Of a stretch of DNA of 35,301 nt, positions 19,013 to 28,693 are shown in pieces (position 1 is the stretch's first letter; each line of letters begins with the position of its first letter). The notes below the pieces were generated by a model. That model was not told the DNA's origin. It worked only from the letters and a program-made list of their open reading frames with translations, and ran no database searches. The stretch covers positions 1 through 35,301 of the forward strand of contig JAUYSP010000075.1 in the NCBI GenBank assembly GCA_030696305.1, written 5' to 3'. Both the position numbers and the translations under genes were made by a program. This DNA is from Legionellaceae bacterium. GTDB taxonomy: Bacteria; Pseudomonadota; Gammaproteobacteria; Legionellales; Legionellaceae.

Positions 19013-19546
19013 CTACCCCATAAAACCTCTAAACCCATGATGTTCATGTCGAGAACGGCCATTTATTCGAACAGCACGTGCACCAGCTAAATTATTATTC
19101 GAACGCAAAAATAATTGCGTATAATATGGTTTGCCCTGATTATCTCGTGCCACTCCAATCCCTGTTAAATCATAATGACCCATGAGATTTTGACGGTGAC
19201 CAGGACTATGGATCCAACCATCCACTACAATTCGTGCTGTTTTATAATTATAAGCAACATTTTCCGCACCAGATAATGATGCCGGAATCTGGGTATGTAA
19301 ATGTTCTATGCGCTGACTAAATCCATCATGACCAAATGGCACAGCGTGCATAGCCATATCCCTACTGTGTTGATTTGCTTCACGAGACAAAACAGGATTC
19401 ATTACCAATTTAGACAAACCATGTTGCACCCGGTATTGGTTAATATATACCAATATTTCATCCGCCAATTTTTGATCATTCGTCGCTGCATAACTAGAGG
19501 TTAGGGTACCCATGCAGAATAACAAGCTAAATACTATTTTATTCAT
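19013..19546 (-). CDS. Secreted CAP/SCP-domain protein
   Basis: The 177-residue precursor has a signal peptide (MNKIVFSLLFCMGTLTSSYAA). A single CAP (SCP/PR-1-like) domain follows: INQYRVQHGLSKL, NQHSRDMA, FGHDGFSQRI, GAENVAYNY, WIHSPGHRQNLMG and TGIGVARD. The two histidines (in FGHDG and PGHR) and nearby acidic residues are the usual cavity ligands. The molecular role of bacterial CAP proteins is not well defined; sterol or lipid binding and protease-like roles have been proposed for relatives. The short tail (RINGRSRHEHHGFRGFMG) is rich in H, R and G. GGAG lies 7 bases before the ATG. It lies 118 bp after purA on the same strand, with a hairpin between them. Confidence 0.88.
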   Translation of the reverse strand: MNKIVFSLLFCMGTLTSSYAATNDQKLADEILVYINQYRVQHGLSKLVMNPVLSREANQHSRDMAMHAVPFGHDGFSQRIEHLHTQIPASLSGAENVAYNYKTARIVVDGWIHSPGHRQNLMGHYDLTGIGVARDNQGKPYYTQLFLRSNNNLAGARAVRINGRSRHEHHGFRGFMG

Positions 19547-19581
19547 AAACTACTCCGTTCATTCAATTTTTCGGACGGCGT

Positions 19582-19617
19582 AACGTATTCCCCGCAGACA
19601 AGCCTTGGGAATACGTT
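19582..19617. repeat. 11-bp-arm hairpin between purA and the CAP gene, resembling the miniature-element core
   Basis: AACGTATTCCC (19582-19592) and GGGAATACGTT (19607-19617) are perfect inverse arms. The loop region CCGCAGACAAGCC resembles the CCGCGGACAAGCC of the inner arms of the elements at 15004 and 31786, so this may be a stand-alone core. It could also terminate purA transcription on the minus strand, but no clear U-tract follows. Confidence 0.5.
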
Positions 19618-19664
19618 TTGTTGACCGAGAGGAAAGACGATTTTCACCGACTATGAGCCATCAA

Positions 19665-20996
<1,332 letters not shown>

Positions 20997-21123
20997 TCAC
21001 AATAGAGCTCTCACAGCAAGCTGCTCGAGCATGACAGAATGGTTGTTTTATCAAAATTGATATAAAAAGCTCTAATTAACTGGTTTGGCCTTTGGAAAAT
21101 AAGGCAAATAAAGCCGTCATTGC

Positions 21124-21149
21124 CAACAACTTAAAACTTCAAGTTGTTG
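21124..21149. repeat. Hairpin in the hflC-purA gap
   Basis: CAACAACTT and AAGTTGTTG form a perfect 9-bp stem around an 8-base loop, upstream of purA on the minus strand. There is no U-tract. It may be a leader structure or a chance inverted repeat. Confidence 0.35.
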
Positions 21150-21180
21150 ACCATAACCATCTATTAGCTAAATCTCCAGA

Positions 21181-21213
21181 AAAAGCTAAATCTAGTTTTT
21201 TAAAATAGCTTTT
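21181..21213 (-). terminator. Weak A/T-rich stem at the hflC 3' end
   Basis: AAAAGCTA (21181-21188) and TAGCTTTT (21206-21213) form an A/T-rich stem that ends at the hflC stop codon. The minus-strand RNA has a U-run at the end of the stem. Low GC content makes terminator function doubtful. Confidence 0.3.
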
Positions 21214-22118
21214 TAATTTTTATTGCGCGCTCCCTCTGCGCCGTGATTAAAATAGTCAAAAAATGCGCTATTTTGATCGAGAACTAATACATCACGTTTA
21301 TTATTAAAACTATTTATATAAGCCTTTAAATTACGATAAAAAGCGAAAAACTCTTTATTCTGGTTAAATGCGTCCGTGTAAATCGTTGCGGCTTTCGCTT
21401 GACCCTGAGCACGGATCGACTGAGCTTCACTGCGTGCTGTGGCTAATAAAACCGTAACACGTGCATCAGCCTTTGCTTGTATATACTCTGCTTCTGCATG
21501 ACCATCAGCACGGTGACGGTTAGCAATTTTTTGCATATCTGCCCGCATTCGCTGATAAATAGCATTACTTGTATTCGCAGGTAGCTCTATTCCCTTAATC
21601 CGAACGTCTACTACATGAATACCTAATTGACTGGCTTGCTCTTCAGCTCTATCTCGAAGTACATCCATCACATCATCGCGACCGCCAGAAACAACATCCG
21701 AAATAGTCCGCTTACCAAATTGAGCACGCAATGACGTATTTAATTGTTGCTCTAATAATGTTTCAGCTTTGAACTCATTTCCACCCGTTGATTTAAAATA
21801 TTGAGATAAATTTTCAATTCGCCATTTAACGTAATAATCCACCATCACATCTTTCTTTTCTTTAGTTACAATCCGTGATGATTTGATATCTAACGTTTGA
21901 ATTCGCGTATCAAAAACTCGCACACTTTCAACAAAAGGCATTTTCATGTGAATACCAGGTGCTAATATCAAAACATTTTTAGTTTTAGAATCTTCTACCA
22001 AGCGACCTAAACGCAGCAAAATGGCGTGTTGCCCTTGAGTAATGGTAAAAATACACATACTCAATAGAAGTAGTGCAAGAAATACCACGACCCCTATCAT
22101 GATTTTATTGGTCTTCAT
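21213..22118 (-). CDS. hflC: HflC, modulator of FtsH protease
   Basis: HflC pairs with HflK to form a large SPFH cage in the inner membrane around FtsH, regulating membrane-protein turnover. The 301-residue product has one N-terminal membrane helix (IMIGVVVFLALLLLSMCIF) followed by the SPFH/band-7 domain (QGQHAILLRLGRLVED, PGIHMKMPFVESVRVFD, TKEKKDVMVDYYVKWRI). A long helical region follows with a repeated alanine/glutamate pattern (HAEAEYIQAKADARVTVLLATARSEAQ is its core, positions about 200-230). Its ATG overlaps the hflK stop as ATGA, so it is translated with hflK. Confidence 0.96.
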   Translation of the reverse strand: MKTNKIMIGVVVFLALLLLSMCIFTITQGQHAILLRLGRLVEDSKTKNVLILAPGIHMKMPFVESVRVFDTRIQTLDIKSSRIVTKEKKDVMVDYYVKWRIENLSQYFKSTGGNEFKAETLLEQQLNTSLRAQFGKRTISDVVSGGRDDVMDVLRDRAEEQASQLGIHVVDVRIKGIELPANTSNAIYQRMRADMQKIANRHRADGHAEAEYIQAKADARVTVLLATARSEAQSIRAQGQAKAATIYTDAFNQNKEFFAFYRNLKAYINSFNNKRDVLVLDQNSAFFDYFNHGAEGARNKN

Positions 22119-23278
22119 CGATCCATTCTCCCTTCCTCAGTAGGCCGAACTACGTTACGTCCATCGAGTATCGCGTTATCGTCACGCTCTGTTTGAGATT
22201 GAGACTGACGCGCCATTCCTATCTCATTTTTAGTTACATTCAGCTCAACAGGATGCATCCCAACCAACTTATCTAAAGGAAGATACAGCATATTATTCGC
22301 TTTAGTATTAACGACTATTTTAGTGCTTTTGTTCAGAACGATCTGCATTGCATCTAAATATAAACGCTCCTGCATCACGTACGGCGAACGATTATACTCG
22401 GGTAATAAAGCTAAAAATTCCGCCGTTTCACCTTTCGCTCTTAAAACGACTTGCTCTGCGAACGCTTTTGCTTCGGCAAAGATGCGTTTAGCGTTACCTT
22501 CAGCAATCGGAATCACGCGAGCGGCATATGCCCCCGCTTGTTCTTTAAAACGCCTTTCATCTTCTTGCGCTTTAATCGCATCATCAAATGCATCTTGCAC
22601 ATTTTCAGGCGCACGAGCAGGTTGAGGAGAGACGTTAACAATAATGATACCGGCCTTATAACGCGCAAGAATTTTTATCAAAGAATCTTGGACACTACTT
22701 CCCCATGCGTCTCGACCTTCAGTAATCAACTGATCAAGCGTGGTCGTTCCGACCACTTGCCGTAACGCGCTGGACGTAGCTTGCTGTAAACTTTCTTCAG
22801 CATCCGTGACGTTAAATAAATAATCTTGCAGATCACCAATTCGATACTGTACAGCTACTGATACAGCAACTAAGTTTTCGTCTTTGGTTAACATTTGCCC
22901 TGAATAGGAATAATCAGACACGCGATCCACATTCAAAACGATTTTCGATTCAATAAAGCGTGGAAGCCAATGCGGCCCAGGCCCGACTGTTTCGATATAT
23001 TTTCCAAATCGCAACACAGCCGCCTGCTCAGCTGGATCAACGATAAAAATCCCTGAAAGAGCCCATAAGATAACAGCAGCAACAGATACGATGGCAATGA
23101 GAGGACCATTACCATTTGTACTTGGCTCTACGGGTGTTTTATGGGGGCGTTTCGACGAGGAGCGAGCAAATAGTGATTTTAATTTTGCTTGCATTCGTTT
23201 TATCGCTTCATCTAAATCCGGCGGTTGATTTTTACCACTCCAAGGATCCTTTCCTTTATCCGGCTCATTCCAGCCCAT
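22115..23278 (-). CDS. hflK: HflK, modulator of FtsH protease
   Basis: This is the partner of HflC in the FtsH-regulating complex. The 387-residue product starts at ATG 23278 (GGAG 6 bases upstream; MGWNEPDKGKDPWSGK is the family start). A glycine/proline-rich cytoplasmic head comes first. One membrane helix follows (LIAIVSVAAVILWALSGIFIV, about residues 60-80), then the SPFH domain (DPAEQAAVLRFGKYIETVGPG) and a coiled helical region with KRIFAEAKAFAEQVV. The C-terminus is polar (RQSQSQTERDDNAILDGR). The usual neighbours hfq and hflX are not upstream here; trmB is, and hflK starts 52 bp after the trmB stop. Confidence 0.96.
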   Translation of the reverse strand: MGWNEPDKGKDPWSGKNQPPDLDEAIKRMQAKLKSLFARSSSKRPHKTPVEPSTNGNGPLIAIVSVAAVILWALSGIFIVDPAEQAAVLRFGKYIETVGPGPHWLPRFIESKIVLNVDRVSDYSYSGQMLTKDENLVAVSVAVQYRIGDLQDYLFNVTDAEESLQQATSSALRQVVGTTTLDQLITEGRDAWGSSVQDSLIKILARYKAGIIIVNVSPQPARAPENVQDAFDDAIKAQEDERRFKEQAGAYAARVIPIAEGNAKRIFAEAKAFAEQVVLRAKGETAEFLALLPEYNRSPYVMQERLYLDAMQIVLNKSTKIVVNTKANNMLYLPLDKLVGMHPVELNVTKNEIGMARQSQSQTERDDNAILDGRNVVRPTEEGRMDR

Positions 23279-23329
23279 GCAAACTCCAGCATTATTCAAG
23301 AAAATAGAATTCTATGAGGTCTGATGCGT

Positions 23330-24007
23330 TTAAGCAAGTTTTCTTACAAATTTCAAATCCCATACCCCATGTCCTAGACGCATACCGCGTTGTTCAAACT
23401 TAGTCAATGGCCTTGTATCTGGCCTTGGTATGAATGAGCCATCTACTTGCAAATTAGAAAGCTCAGATTCCGCAGATAAAACATCACGTATATGCTCCGC
23501 ATAATCTTGCCAATCGGTGGCACAATGGATAAATCCGCCTGGCTTTAGTTTTGAAACAAGCAAGCGAATAAAATTAGATTGAATTAAACGTCGTTTATGA
23601 TGTCGTTTTTTAGGCCAGGGATCTGGGAAAAAAATCTGAATCCCCGCTAAAGAATGATCGGGAATACATCGTTTAAATACTTCTACCGCATCATAAGGCG
23701 CTATTTTAATATTATTGATTCCATGATCATGAATATCAGCAGCCAAACTTCCAATGCCTGCACGATGAACTTCTATTCCAATGAAATTCGTTTCTGAATT
23801 CAATTCAGCCATTGTTAATAAAGATGCTCCCATACCAAAGCCAATTTCGACGATGGTATCCGCTTCACGTCCAAACAACGTTGAAAAATGCCACTCATCA
23901 TCAGACAACGGCAATATATAATTTGTTAACCAATGCTCTAATCCTTGCTGCTGGCGGGGACTAACTCGCCCCGCTCGCAGCACAAAACTTTTTATGGTAC
24001 GTTGCAT
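23330..24007 (-). CDS. trmB: tRNA (guanine-N7-)-methyltransferase
   Basis: TrmB methylates G46 in the variable loop of tRNAs with S-adenosylmethionine. The 225-residue product shows the SAM-binding EIGFGMGASLLTMA, GIEVHRAGIG, and the signature FFPDPWPKKRHHKRRL. TKFEQRG near the C-terminus completes the family pattern. AGGAG lies 7 bases before the ATG. A palindromic element of about 130 bp ends only a few bases upstream of this ribosome site. Confidence 0.96.
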   Translation of the reverse strand: MQRTIKSFVLRAGRVSPRQQQGLEHWLTNYILPLSDDEWHFSTLFGREADTIVEIGFGMGASLLTMAELNSETNFIGIEVHRAGIGSLAADIHDHGINNIKIAPYDAVEVFKRCIPDHSLAGIQIFFPDPWPKKRHHKRRLIQSNFIRLLVSKLKPGGFIHCATDWQDYAEHIRDVLSAESELSNLQVDGSFIPRPDTRPLTKFEQRGMRLGHGVWDLKFVRKLA

Positions 24008-24021
24008 AAATCATCTCCTAT

Positions 24022-24153
24022 AGGACTTACGCAAACCCAGCAACCTCATCCTGAACGTAGTGAAGGATCTCCCTGTAGCAAAGACCAATGCTCAATTCAG
24101 GAGATCCTTCACTACATTAGAATGACGTGTATAAAGGGTTTTACGTAAGTCCT
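24022..24153. repeat. Palindromic element of about 130 bp between fumC and trmB
   Basis: The outer arms AGGACTTACGCAAACCC (24022-24038) and GGGTTTTACGTAAGTCCT (24136-24153) are near-perfect inverses. Inside, AACGTAGTGAAGGATCTCC and its inverse GGAGATCCTTCACTACATT form a second stem. The whole element can fold into one long hairpin and has no reading frame. Its ends differ from the TAGGGTCTG family, so it is a separate element. A short GGATCCTTC-type relative (ATCCTTCAA/TTGAAGGAT) lies at 28559-28590. It starts 15 bp upstream of the trmB start, so it must be in the trmB leader if trmB is transcribed from fumC. Confidence 0.8.
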
Positions 24154-24192
24154 GTCCTAAAAACGTACGTCTTACCTAACCCGGTTAAATTA

Positions 24193-25581
24193 CTATGGCG
24201 ACGTCATTTCTTCGGGCTTCATATAGTCATCAAATTGCGCTGCAGTAAGAAAACCTAATTTTACCGCCGCTTCTTTGAGTGAAATATCTTCATGATGGGC
24301 TGTTTTGGCAATTTTAGCTGCTTTATCATAGCCGATATGTTGATTCAACGCTGTCACAAGCATTAACGAGTGGTGTAAATAATAGTCGATCACTTTTAGA
24401 TTTGGTTTTAAATCAGCGACACAAAACTCTTGAAACGATACACATGTATCAGCTAATAAATTGAGTGAGTGCAAGACATTAAAAATGATCACCGGTTTAA
24501 ATACATTTAATTCAAAATTACCTTGGCTCGCAGCGATGGCTACAGTTGTGTCATTTCCAATAACTTGAGCACTGACCATTGTCATTGCTTCAGCTTGAGT
24601 AGGATTAACCTTTCCTGGCATGATTGATGACCCCGGCTCGTTTTCAGGCAGTAATAGTTCACCAATACCACATCGTGGGCCTGAACCTAACCAACGTAAA
24701 TCATTGGCTATTTTCATAAGCGCACAAGCTAATGCTTTTAATGCACTATGGGCCATAACTAACGGCTCATGGGAAGCAAGCGCCATGAATTTATTAGGAG
24801 CAGATACAAACGGTAAACGCGTTAATTTTGCGATATGCTCGGCAGCTTTTTTAGCAAATTCAGGATGAGTATTAAGCCCTGTTCCTACAGCAGTTCCCCC
24901 TAATGCAAGTTCAAATAGCTCCGGCAATACTTGTTCAAAGCGAGATAGACAAGCGTCTAATTGGGCAACGTAACCAGAAAATTCTTGCCCTAAAGTCATG
25001 GGCACTGCATCTTGTAAATGAGTACGACCAATTTTAACGATAGAATCAAACGCGTTCATTTTGACAGCTAACCCATTACGTAGCATACGAACAGCCGGAA
25101 TTAACTTCGTTTTAAAAGCTAAAGCAACTGCAATATGCATTGCTGTCGGAAATGTATCATTTGATGATTGCGACATATTGACATCATCATTTGGATGAAT
25201 CGGTGATTTGCTTCCCATGACGCCGCCAGCCATTTCAATAGCACGATTTGAAATCACTTCATTCGCATTCATATTCGTTTGTGTGCCACTACCTGTTTGC
25301 CATACATGCAAGGGGAAATGCGCGTCTAACTTACCAAGATTGACTTCATCAGCGGCCTTAATAATCAAATCCATTTTTTCCTTAGATAATTTACCCAAGT
25401 CATGATTTGTCATCGCAGCTGCTTTTTTCAGTAATCCAAGCGCATGAATTACTTCAATTGGCATGATATCGCGACCTATGTTGAAGTGATGTAAGGATCG
25501 TTCTGTTTGTGCGCCCCAATATTTATCTGCTGGGACATCTATCGCTCCCATACTATCGGTTTCGGATCGTGTGTTTACCAT
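24193..25581 (-). CDS. fumC: Class II fumarate hydratase
   Basis: FumC interconverts fumarate and malate in the TCA cycle and is the iron-sulfur-independent, oxidant-stable form. The 462-residue product starts at ATG 25581 (AGGGAA 7 bases upstream; [17 protein letters not shown] matches the family start). It has [14 protein letters not shown], the catalytic-histidine block [20 protein letters not shown], and the fumarase/aspartase signature [11 protein letters not shown] at 317-327. It is divergent from rsmE. Confidence 0.97.
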   Translation of the reverse strand: MVNTRSETDSMGAIDVPADKYWGAQTERSLHHFNIGRDIMPIEVIHALGLLKKAAAMTNHDLGKLSKEKMDLIIKAADEVNLGKLDAHFPLHVWQTGSGTQTNMNANEVISNRAIEMAGGVMGSKSPIHPNDDVNMSQSSNDTFPTAMHIAVALAFKTKLIPAVRMLRNGLAVKMNAFDSIVKIGRTHLQDAVPMTLGQEFSGYVAQLDACLSRFEQVLPELFELALGGTAVGTGLNTHPEFAKKAAEHIAKLTRLPFVSAPNKFMALASHEPLVMAHSALKALACALMKIANDLRWLGSGPRCGIGELLLPENEPGSSIMPGKVNPTQAEAMTMVSAQVIGNDTTVAIAASQGNFELNVFKPVIIFNVLHSLNLLADTCVSFQEFCVADLKPNLKVIDYYLHHSLMLVTALNQHIGYDKAAKIAKTAHHEDISLKEAAVKLGFLTAAQFDDYMKPEEMTSP

Positions 25582-25650
25582 AATAATTCCCTGGACTATA
25601 AAAGGAAACAATTCTAACATACAGTTAATGTTAGAAAAACTATGTACATC

Positions 25651-26379
25651 ATGCGAACTATCCGTATTTATCAACCAGGTAATTATCAACCAGGACAAAC
25701 GCTCGACTTATCACCGTCTGCTAGTCAACATGTCGGCGTGGTATTACGACTACATCCAGGTGATGTCATCATCTTATTTGATGGTGAAAATCACGAATGC
25801 TTAGCGACAATTCTTACTGTTCAAAAAAAACAAGTAACTTTGCGCATTGATACAATAAATACAGTGAGCCGCGAATCACCCCGTGCCATCCATCTTGCTC
25901 AAGGCATATCAAAAGGAGATCGCATGGAGTGGGTTATTCAAAAAGCCGTCGAGCTTGGCGTAAATAGCATTACACCACTATTGACTGCTCGGTGTGTGGT
26001 CAAGTTAGATAACGACAGAATGGCTAAAAAACAACTGCAATGGCAAGCAATTGCAGTTGCAGCTTGTGAGCAATGTGGCCGTAATCAAATACCGATAATT
26101 CATCAGACACAATCATTTATATCTTACATACAGCATTGCCAGCCTTCAAACAAATGGGTGCTATACCCTGATGCGGAAAAGTCGTGGCGAAATTACTCGT
26201 CGATATTGGGAGATATTGCTTTGTTAATAGGGCCAGAAGGTGGATTGAATGATGATGAAATCAACCTCGCATTTAATCACCAGTTTCAACCACTTAGTCT
26301 TGGACCAAGAATATTACGCACCGAAACAGCAGCTATTACAGCAATGAGTGTTTTACAAGCAATATTTGGAGATATGTAG
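25651..26379 (+). CDS. rsmE: 16S rRNA (uracil-N3)-methyltransferase RsmE
   Basis: RsmE methylates U1498 of 16S r[13 protein letters not shown] (ATG 25651) matches the family start; an ATG three codons earlier (25642) is also possible, and neither has a strong ribosome site. The 242-residue product has an N-terminal PUA-like domain ([16 protein letters not shown]) and a C-terminal SPOUT knot with [14 protein letters not shown] and [17 protein letters not shown]. It ends 91 bp before rpmB. Confidence 0.95.
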   Translation: MRTIRIYQPGNYQPGQTLDLSPSASQHVGVVLRLHPGDVIILFDGENHECLATILTVQKKQVTLRIDTINTVSRESPRAIHLAQGISKGDRMEWVIQKAVELGVNSITPLLTARCVVKLDNDRMAKKQLQWQAIAVAACEQCGRNQIPIIHQTQSFISYIQHCQPSNKWVLYPDAEKSWRNYSSILGDIALLIGPEGGLNDDEINLAFNHQFQPLSLGPRILRTETAAITAMSVLQAIFGDM

Positions 26380-26411
26380 ACAATGAAATTAAATTTTTAC
26401 AATTAAGATCC

Positions 26412-26440
26412 TTGCATACAGGGCGTTTATTTGATATAAA
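26412..26440 (+). promoter_or_regulatory. Candidate sigma-70 promoter of rpmB-rpmG
   Basis: TTGCAT (26412-26417), a 17-base spacer and TATAAA (26435-26440) lie 31 bp upstream of the rpmB ATG. This is the best -35/-10 pair noticed in the window and suits a strongly expressed ribosomal-protein operon. Confidence 0.65.
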
Positions 26441-26470
26441 ACGCATCCTAAGATCCTTTGGAGTTACATC

Positions 26471-26707
26471 ATGTCAAGAGTATGCCAGGTTACTGGAAAA
26501 AGACCTATTACTGGTAATAACGTATCGCACGCTAACAACAAAACCAAGCGACGTTTTCTTCCTAACATCCAAACACATCGTTACTGGGTTGAAAGTGAAA
26601 ATAGATTTGTATCTCTTAAGTTAAGTGCTCGAGGTATGCGAACTATTGATAAATTGGGAATTGAAGCTGTGCTACTTAAGCTACGTGAAAAAGGCGAAAA
26701 AATCTAA
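26471..26707 (+). CDS. rpmB: 50S ribosomal protein L28
   Basis: The 78-residue protein begins [23 protein letters not shown] and contains [17 protein letters not shown] and [12 protein letters not shown], as in bacterial L28. A TGGAG site lies 7 bases before the ATG. rpmG follows in 19 bp, the usual pairing. Confidence 0.97.
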   Translation: MSRVCQVTGKRPITGNNVSHANNKTKRRFLPNIQTHRYWVESENRFVSLKLSARGMRTIDKLGIEAVLLKLREKGEKI

Positions 26708-26726
26708 ATTTTAGAGGGGAAATATT

Positions 26727-26891
26727 GTGGCAGCAGTTACCATCAAAGTTAAAATGGAATCCAGTGCAGGTACTGGGTACTACAAAACTACAACAAAAAA
26801 TCCACGTAATCATCCAGAAAAAATGGAATTGATGATGTACGATCCTGTGGTTCGTAAGCACGTAATTTTTAAAGAAAAGAAAGTTAAATAA
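26727..26891 (+). CDS. rpmG: 50S ribosomal protein L33
   Basis: The 54-residue protein starts at GTG 26727, preceded by GAGGGGAA 5 bases away. It reads [17 protein letters not shown], then [15 protein letters not shown] and [17 protein letters not shown], matching L33 from end to end. It lacks the CxxC zinc pairs of some L33 forms, so it is the zinc-independent type. Confidence 0.96.
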   Translation: MAAVTIKVKMESSAGTGYYKTTTKNPRNHPEKMELMMYDPVVRKHVIFKEKKVK

Positions 26892-27204
26892 TCGAAACGG
26901 ATTATATTTGTAGTTATTGCATATAATGGATCAGTAGCCATCGTGATTCACAGGCTGTTTGATGATCCATCCAACGTGTTATTCTGAATAACGCATACAT
27001 AGTTGCTTTTGCTCTATTTCAGGCGATTGCTATTGATTCAGAATAACATCGATACTTAGGGCCTTCTGATGATAATTTGTCAGCAGACCCTAGTTGATCA
27101 TGAAAAATATACTCCATTTAGCTGGATGATTTTATAAGATCGTTTAAACTTAAATATATATATTAATCAAATGGGTTTGTAAGTAAATTAAGAAATGGAG
27201 AATC
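26892..27204. other. 313-bp gap between rpmG and hpf with several inverted repeats
   Basis: No gene is visible. The gap contains three separate inverted repeats. ATGGATCA/TGATCCAT (26926-26933 and 26963-26970) has an inner AGCC/GGCT and may end rpmBG transcripts, though no U-tract follows. GTTATTCTGAAT/ATTCAGAATAAC is at 26978-26989 and 27036-27047. The third is a short TAGGG-ended remnant at 27057-27092. Just before hpf, GGAG precedes two adjacent ATG codons. Confidence 0.6.
27057..27092. repeat. Remnant of the TAGGGTCTG miniature-element family
   Basis: The right part CTTCTGATGATAATTTGTCAG followed by CAGACCCTA matches the degraded right end near the helicase gene (CTTCTAATGATAAGTTGTCAA then CAGAACTTA). 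Both sides end in TAGGG/CCCTA. At 36 bp it is too short to be a full element and looks like fused ends. Confidence 0.5.
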
Positions 27205-27501
27205 ATGATGCAAATCAATTTTACAGGGCATAAAATGGACGTAACGCCTGCTTTAAAAGAGTATGCGCAGGAAAAGTTTGATAAATTAGAACGACATTTC
27301 GACAAAATTACAGCCATTAATGTCGTATTTGATATAGAAAAACTTCGTCAAATTGCTGAAGCAACTATCTTAGTTAACAAGGGCGAGTTGCATGCAAGTT
27401 CAGAATCGCACAATATGTATAATGCGATTGACTTACTAATTGACAAGTTAGATAAACAATTGATTAAGCATAAAGAAAAACTAAAAGATCACCGAGATTA
27501 A
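27205..27501 (+). CDS. hpf: Ribosome hibernation promoting factor (short HPF)
   Basis: HPF binds the 30S decoding region in stationary phase and promotes 100S ribosome dimers. The 98-residue product (97 if the second ATG at 27208 is used; GGAG is 4 and 7 bases upstream respectively) matches short-form HPF: QINFTGHKMDVTPALKEYA, KFDKLERHFDKI, HASSESHNMYNAIDLLIDKLD, and a lysine-rich tail KHKEKLKDHRD. The usual upstream gene rpoN is absent here. ptsN follows after a 195-bp gap with a strong hairpin. Confidence 0.93.
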   Translation: MMQINFTGHKMDVTPALKEYAQEKFDKLERHFDKITAINVVFDIEKLRQIAEATILVNKGELHASSESHNMYNAIDLLIDKLDKQLIKHKEKLKDHRD

Positions 27502-27540
27502 ATATCTTTGGGAACTGCTCTTACAAAAAGAGCACGTCAT

Positions 27541-27586
27541 CCGGAGAGGGGCTTTGGATAATCAGCTGTTCAAAGCCCCTCTCCGG
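27541..27586. repeat. Strong 16-bp-stem hairpin after hpf
   Basis: CCGGAGAGGGGCTTTG (27541-27556) and CAAAGCCCCTCTCCGG (27571-27586) are perfect inverse arms around 14 bases. Just upstream, TGCTCTT/AAGAGCA (27516-27534) forms a smaller stem. No U-tract follows on the plus strand. It may be an mRNA end-protecting stem, a factor-dependent terminator or a mobile palindrome. Confidence 0.7.
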
Positions 27587-27696
27587 ATAACATACACAGG
27601 GCACTAGACTCTTTGAATTTTGACCATTAATGGCCTTACGACTTGTAACAGGCTACTTACAAGATTTCAAAATAACTTTATATCGGTTTTTAAACT

Positions 27697-28158
27697 ATGG
27701 CATTTTGTGAGTTTTTGAATAAAGATAACATCTGGATCGACACAACGGCCAAAAGTAAGTCTGGCGCATTGCTTAACATGAGTAAGTTATTGGGGCAATG
27801 CCATCCTGAATTAGACGCTCAGTTGCTATTTAATGCTTATTGGGAAAGAGAAAGATTAGGAAGTACAACACTTGGCCATGGTACAATGATTCCCCATGTA
27901 CGCTTGCAATCTATTGAAAAAACATATGGGTGTTTCATGAAGTTACAAAAACCCATTGATTTTGAAGCAGAAGATAAGCAACCTGTTGATCTGATCTTTG
28001 GTCTAGTTGTTCCATTTCAGGATGGTAAAGCGCATTTAGCAACGCTATCGAAAATAGTAAAGCAATTCAGTGATCCTTATTTCCGTATAGAATGTCGTCA
28101 AAGGCTTGACCAGGATAGTTTATGTGCATTTTTAATTCAATCATTTCATTCATTGTGA
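27697..28158 (+). CDS. ptsN: Nitrogen-PTS EIIA component
   Basis: EIIA-Ntr is phosphorylated through the nitrogen phosphotransferase branch and regulates transport and stress functions rather than moving sugar. The 153-residue product has the EIIA (fructose/mannitol type) fold with active-site H67 in LGHGTMIPHVRL, VDLIFGLVVP and HLATLSKIVKQF. It is about 10 residues shorter than E. coli PtsN and has GHGTMIPH where GNGIAIPH is usual. It is followed after 4 bp by ptsH; rapZ, which often lies between them, is absent. Confidence 0.93.
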   Translation: MAFCEFLNKDNIWIDTTAKSKSGALLNMSKLLGQCHPELDAQLLFNAYWERERLGSTTLGHGTMIPHVRLQSIEKTYGCFMKLQKPIDFEAEDKQPVDLIFGLVVPFQDGKAHLATLSKIVKQFSDPYFRIECRQRLDQDSLCAFLIQSFHSL

Positions 28159-28162
28159 TACT

Positions 28163-28432
28163 ATGAAAAAAACAACCATAACCATTGTTAATAAATTGGG
28201 GCTACATGCGCGCGCCTCAGCTAAATTTGTGTCTACAGCCGCTCGCTTTCAAAGTCGAATCGACGTTTCCAAAGACAAACAGACAATTAACGGAAAAAGT
28301 ATCATGGGAGTCATGATGCTAGCAGCAACTCAAGGTAGTGAATTACTCATGGAAATTGACGGCCCTGATGAAACAGAAATGGAGTCCGCATTAATTACGC
28401 TTATCAATGCCCGTTTTCATGAAAGTGAATAA
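28163..28432 (+). CDS. ptsH: HPr-family phosphocarrier (NPr type)
   Basis: This 89-residue HPr-like protein carries phosphate from enzyme I to EIIA. It has the phosphohistidine H15 in NKLGLHARASAKF and S46 in NGKSIMGVMMLA, the position used for regulatory phosphorylation in HPr proteins. Context with ptsN points to the nitrogen branch (NPr, ptsO/npr). No enzyme I or HPr kinase gene is in the window. Downstream, a 12-bp palindrome GAGAGCGCTCTC (28456-28467) and GGCC-TCAAAA-GGCC could end the transcript. Confidence 0.92.
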   Translation: MKKTTITIVNKLGLHARASAKFVSTAARFQSRIDVSKDKQTINGKSIMGVMMLAATQGSELLMEIDGPDETEMESALITLINARFHESE

Positions 28433-28475
28433 GTTTTAGTACTTTCAGACGCAGTGAGAGCGCTCTCTTGGCCTC

Positions 28476-28535
28476 AAAAGGCCTATACGTCCCACGGTTT
28501 GTCGCGGGACCAGAGATATTGTGCTCAATAGACCC
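28476..28535. repeat. Degraded left half of a miniature element
   Basis: AAGGCCTATACGTCCCACGG, then TTGTCGCGGGAC and GAGATATTGTGCTCAATAGA align with the left half of the copies at 15004 and 31786 (CCTACGTCCCGCGG, TGTCCGCGGGATC, GAGATCTTGCTCAATACA). No right half or terminal repeat is retained. Confidence 0.6.
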
Positions 28536-28558
28536 AAGATTCAAGCCAAACTCCGGAG

Positions 28559-28590
28559 ATCCTTCAAACGGCTTCCGCCGCTTGAAGGAT
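28559..28590. repeat. Short inverted repeat between ptsH and pssA
   Basis: ATCCTTCAA (28559-28567) and TTGAAGGAT (28582-28590) are perfect 9-bp arms with a G+C-rich interior (GGCTTCCGCC). The GAGATCCTTCA/TGAAGGATGA words recall the inner stem of the 24022-24153 palindrome. It lies between the convergent ptsH and pssA genes and may also stop transcription. Confidence 0.45.
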
Positions 28591-28693
28591 GACATACTTT
28601 TGAAGGCATTCGATCAAATAATTCAGAGGGGTGTCAATTAAAACTGAAGGCTAATTGGAAGCATTACATTCGCCCACAACAACGTAACTCTTC

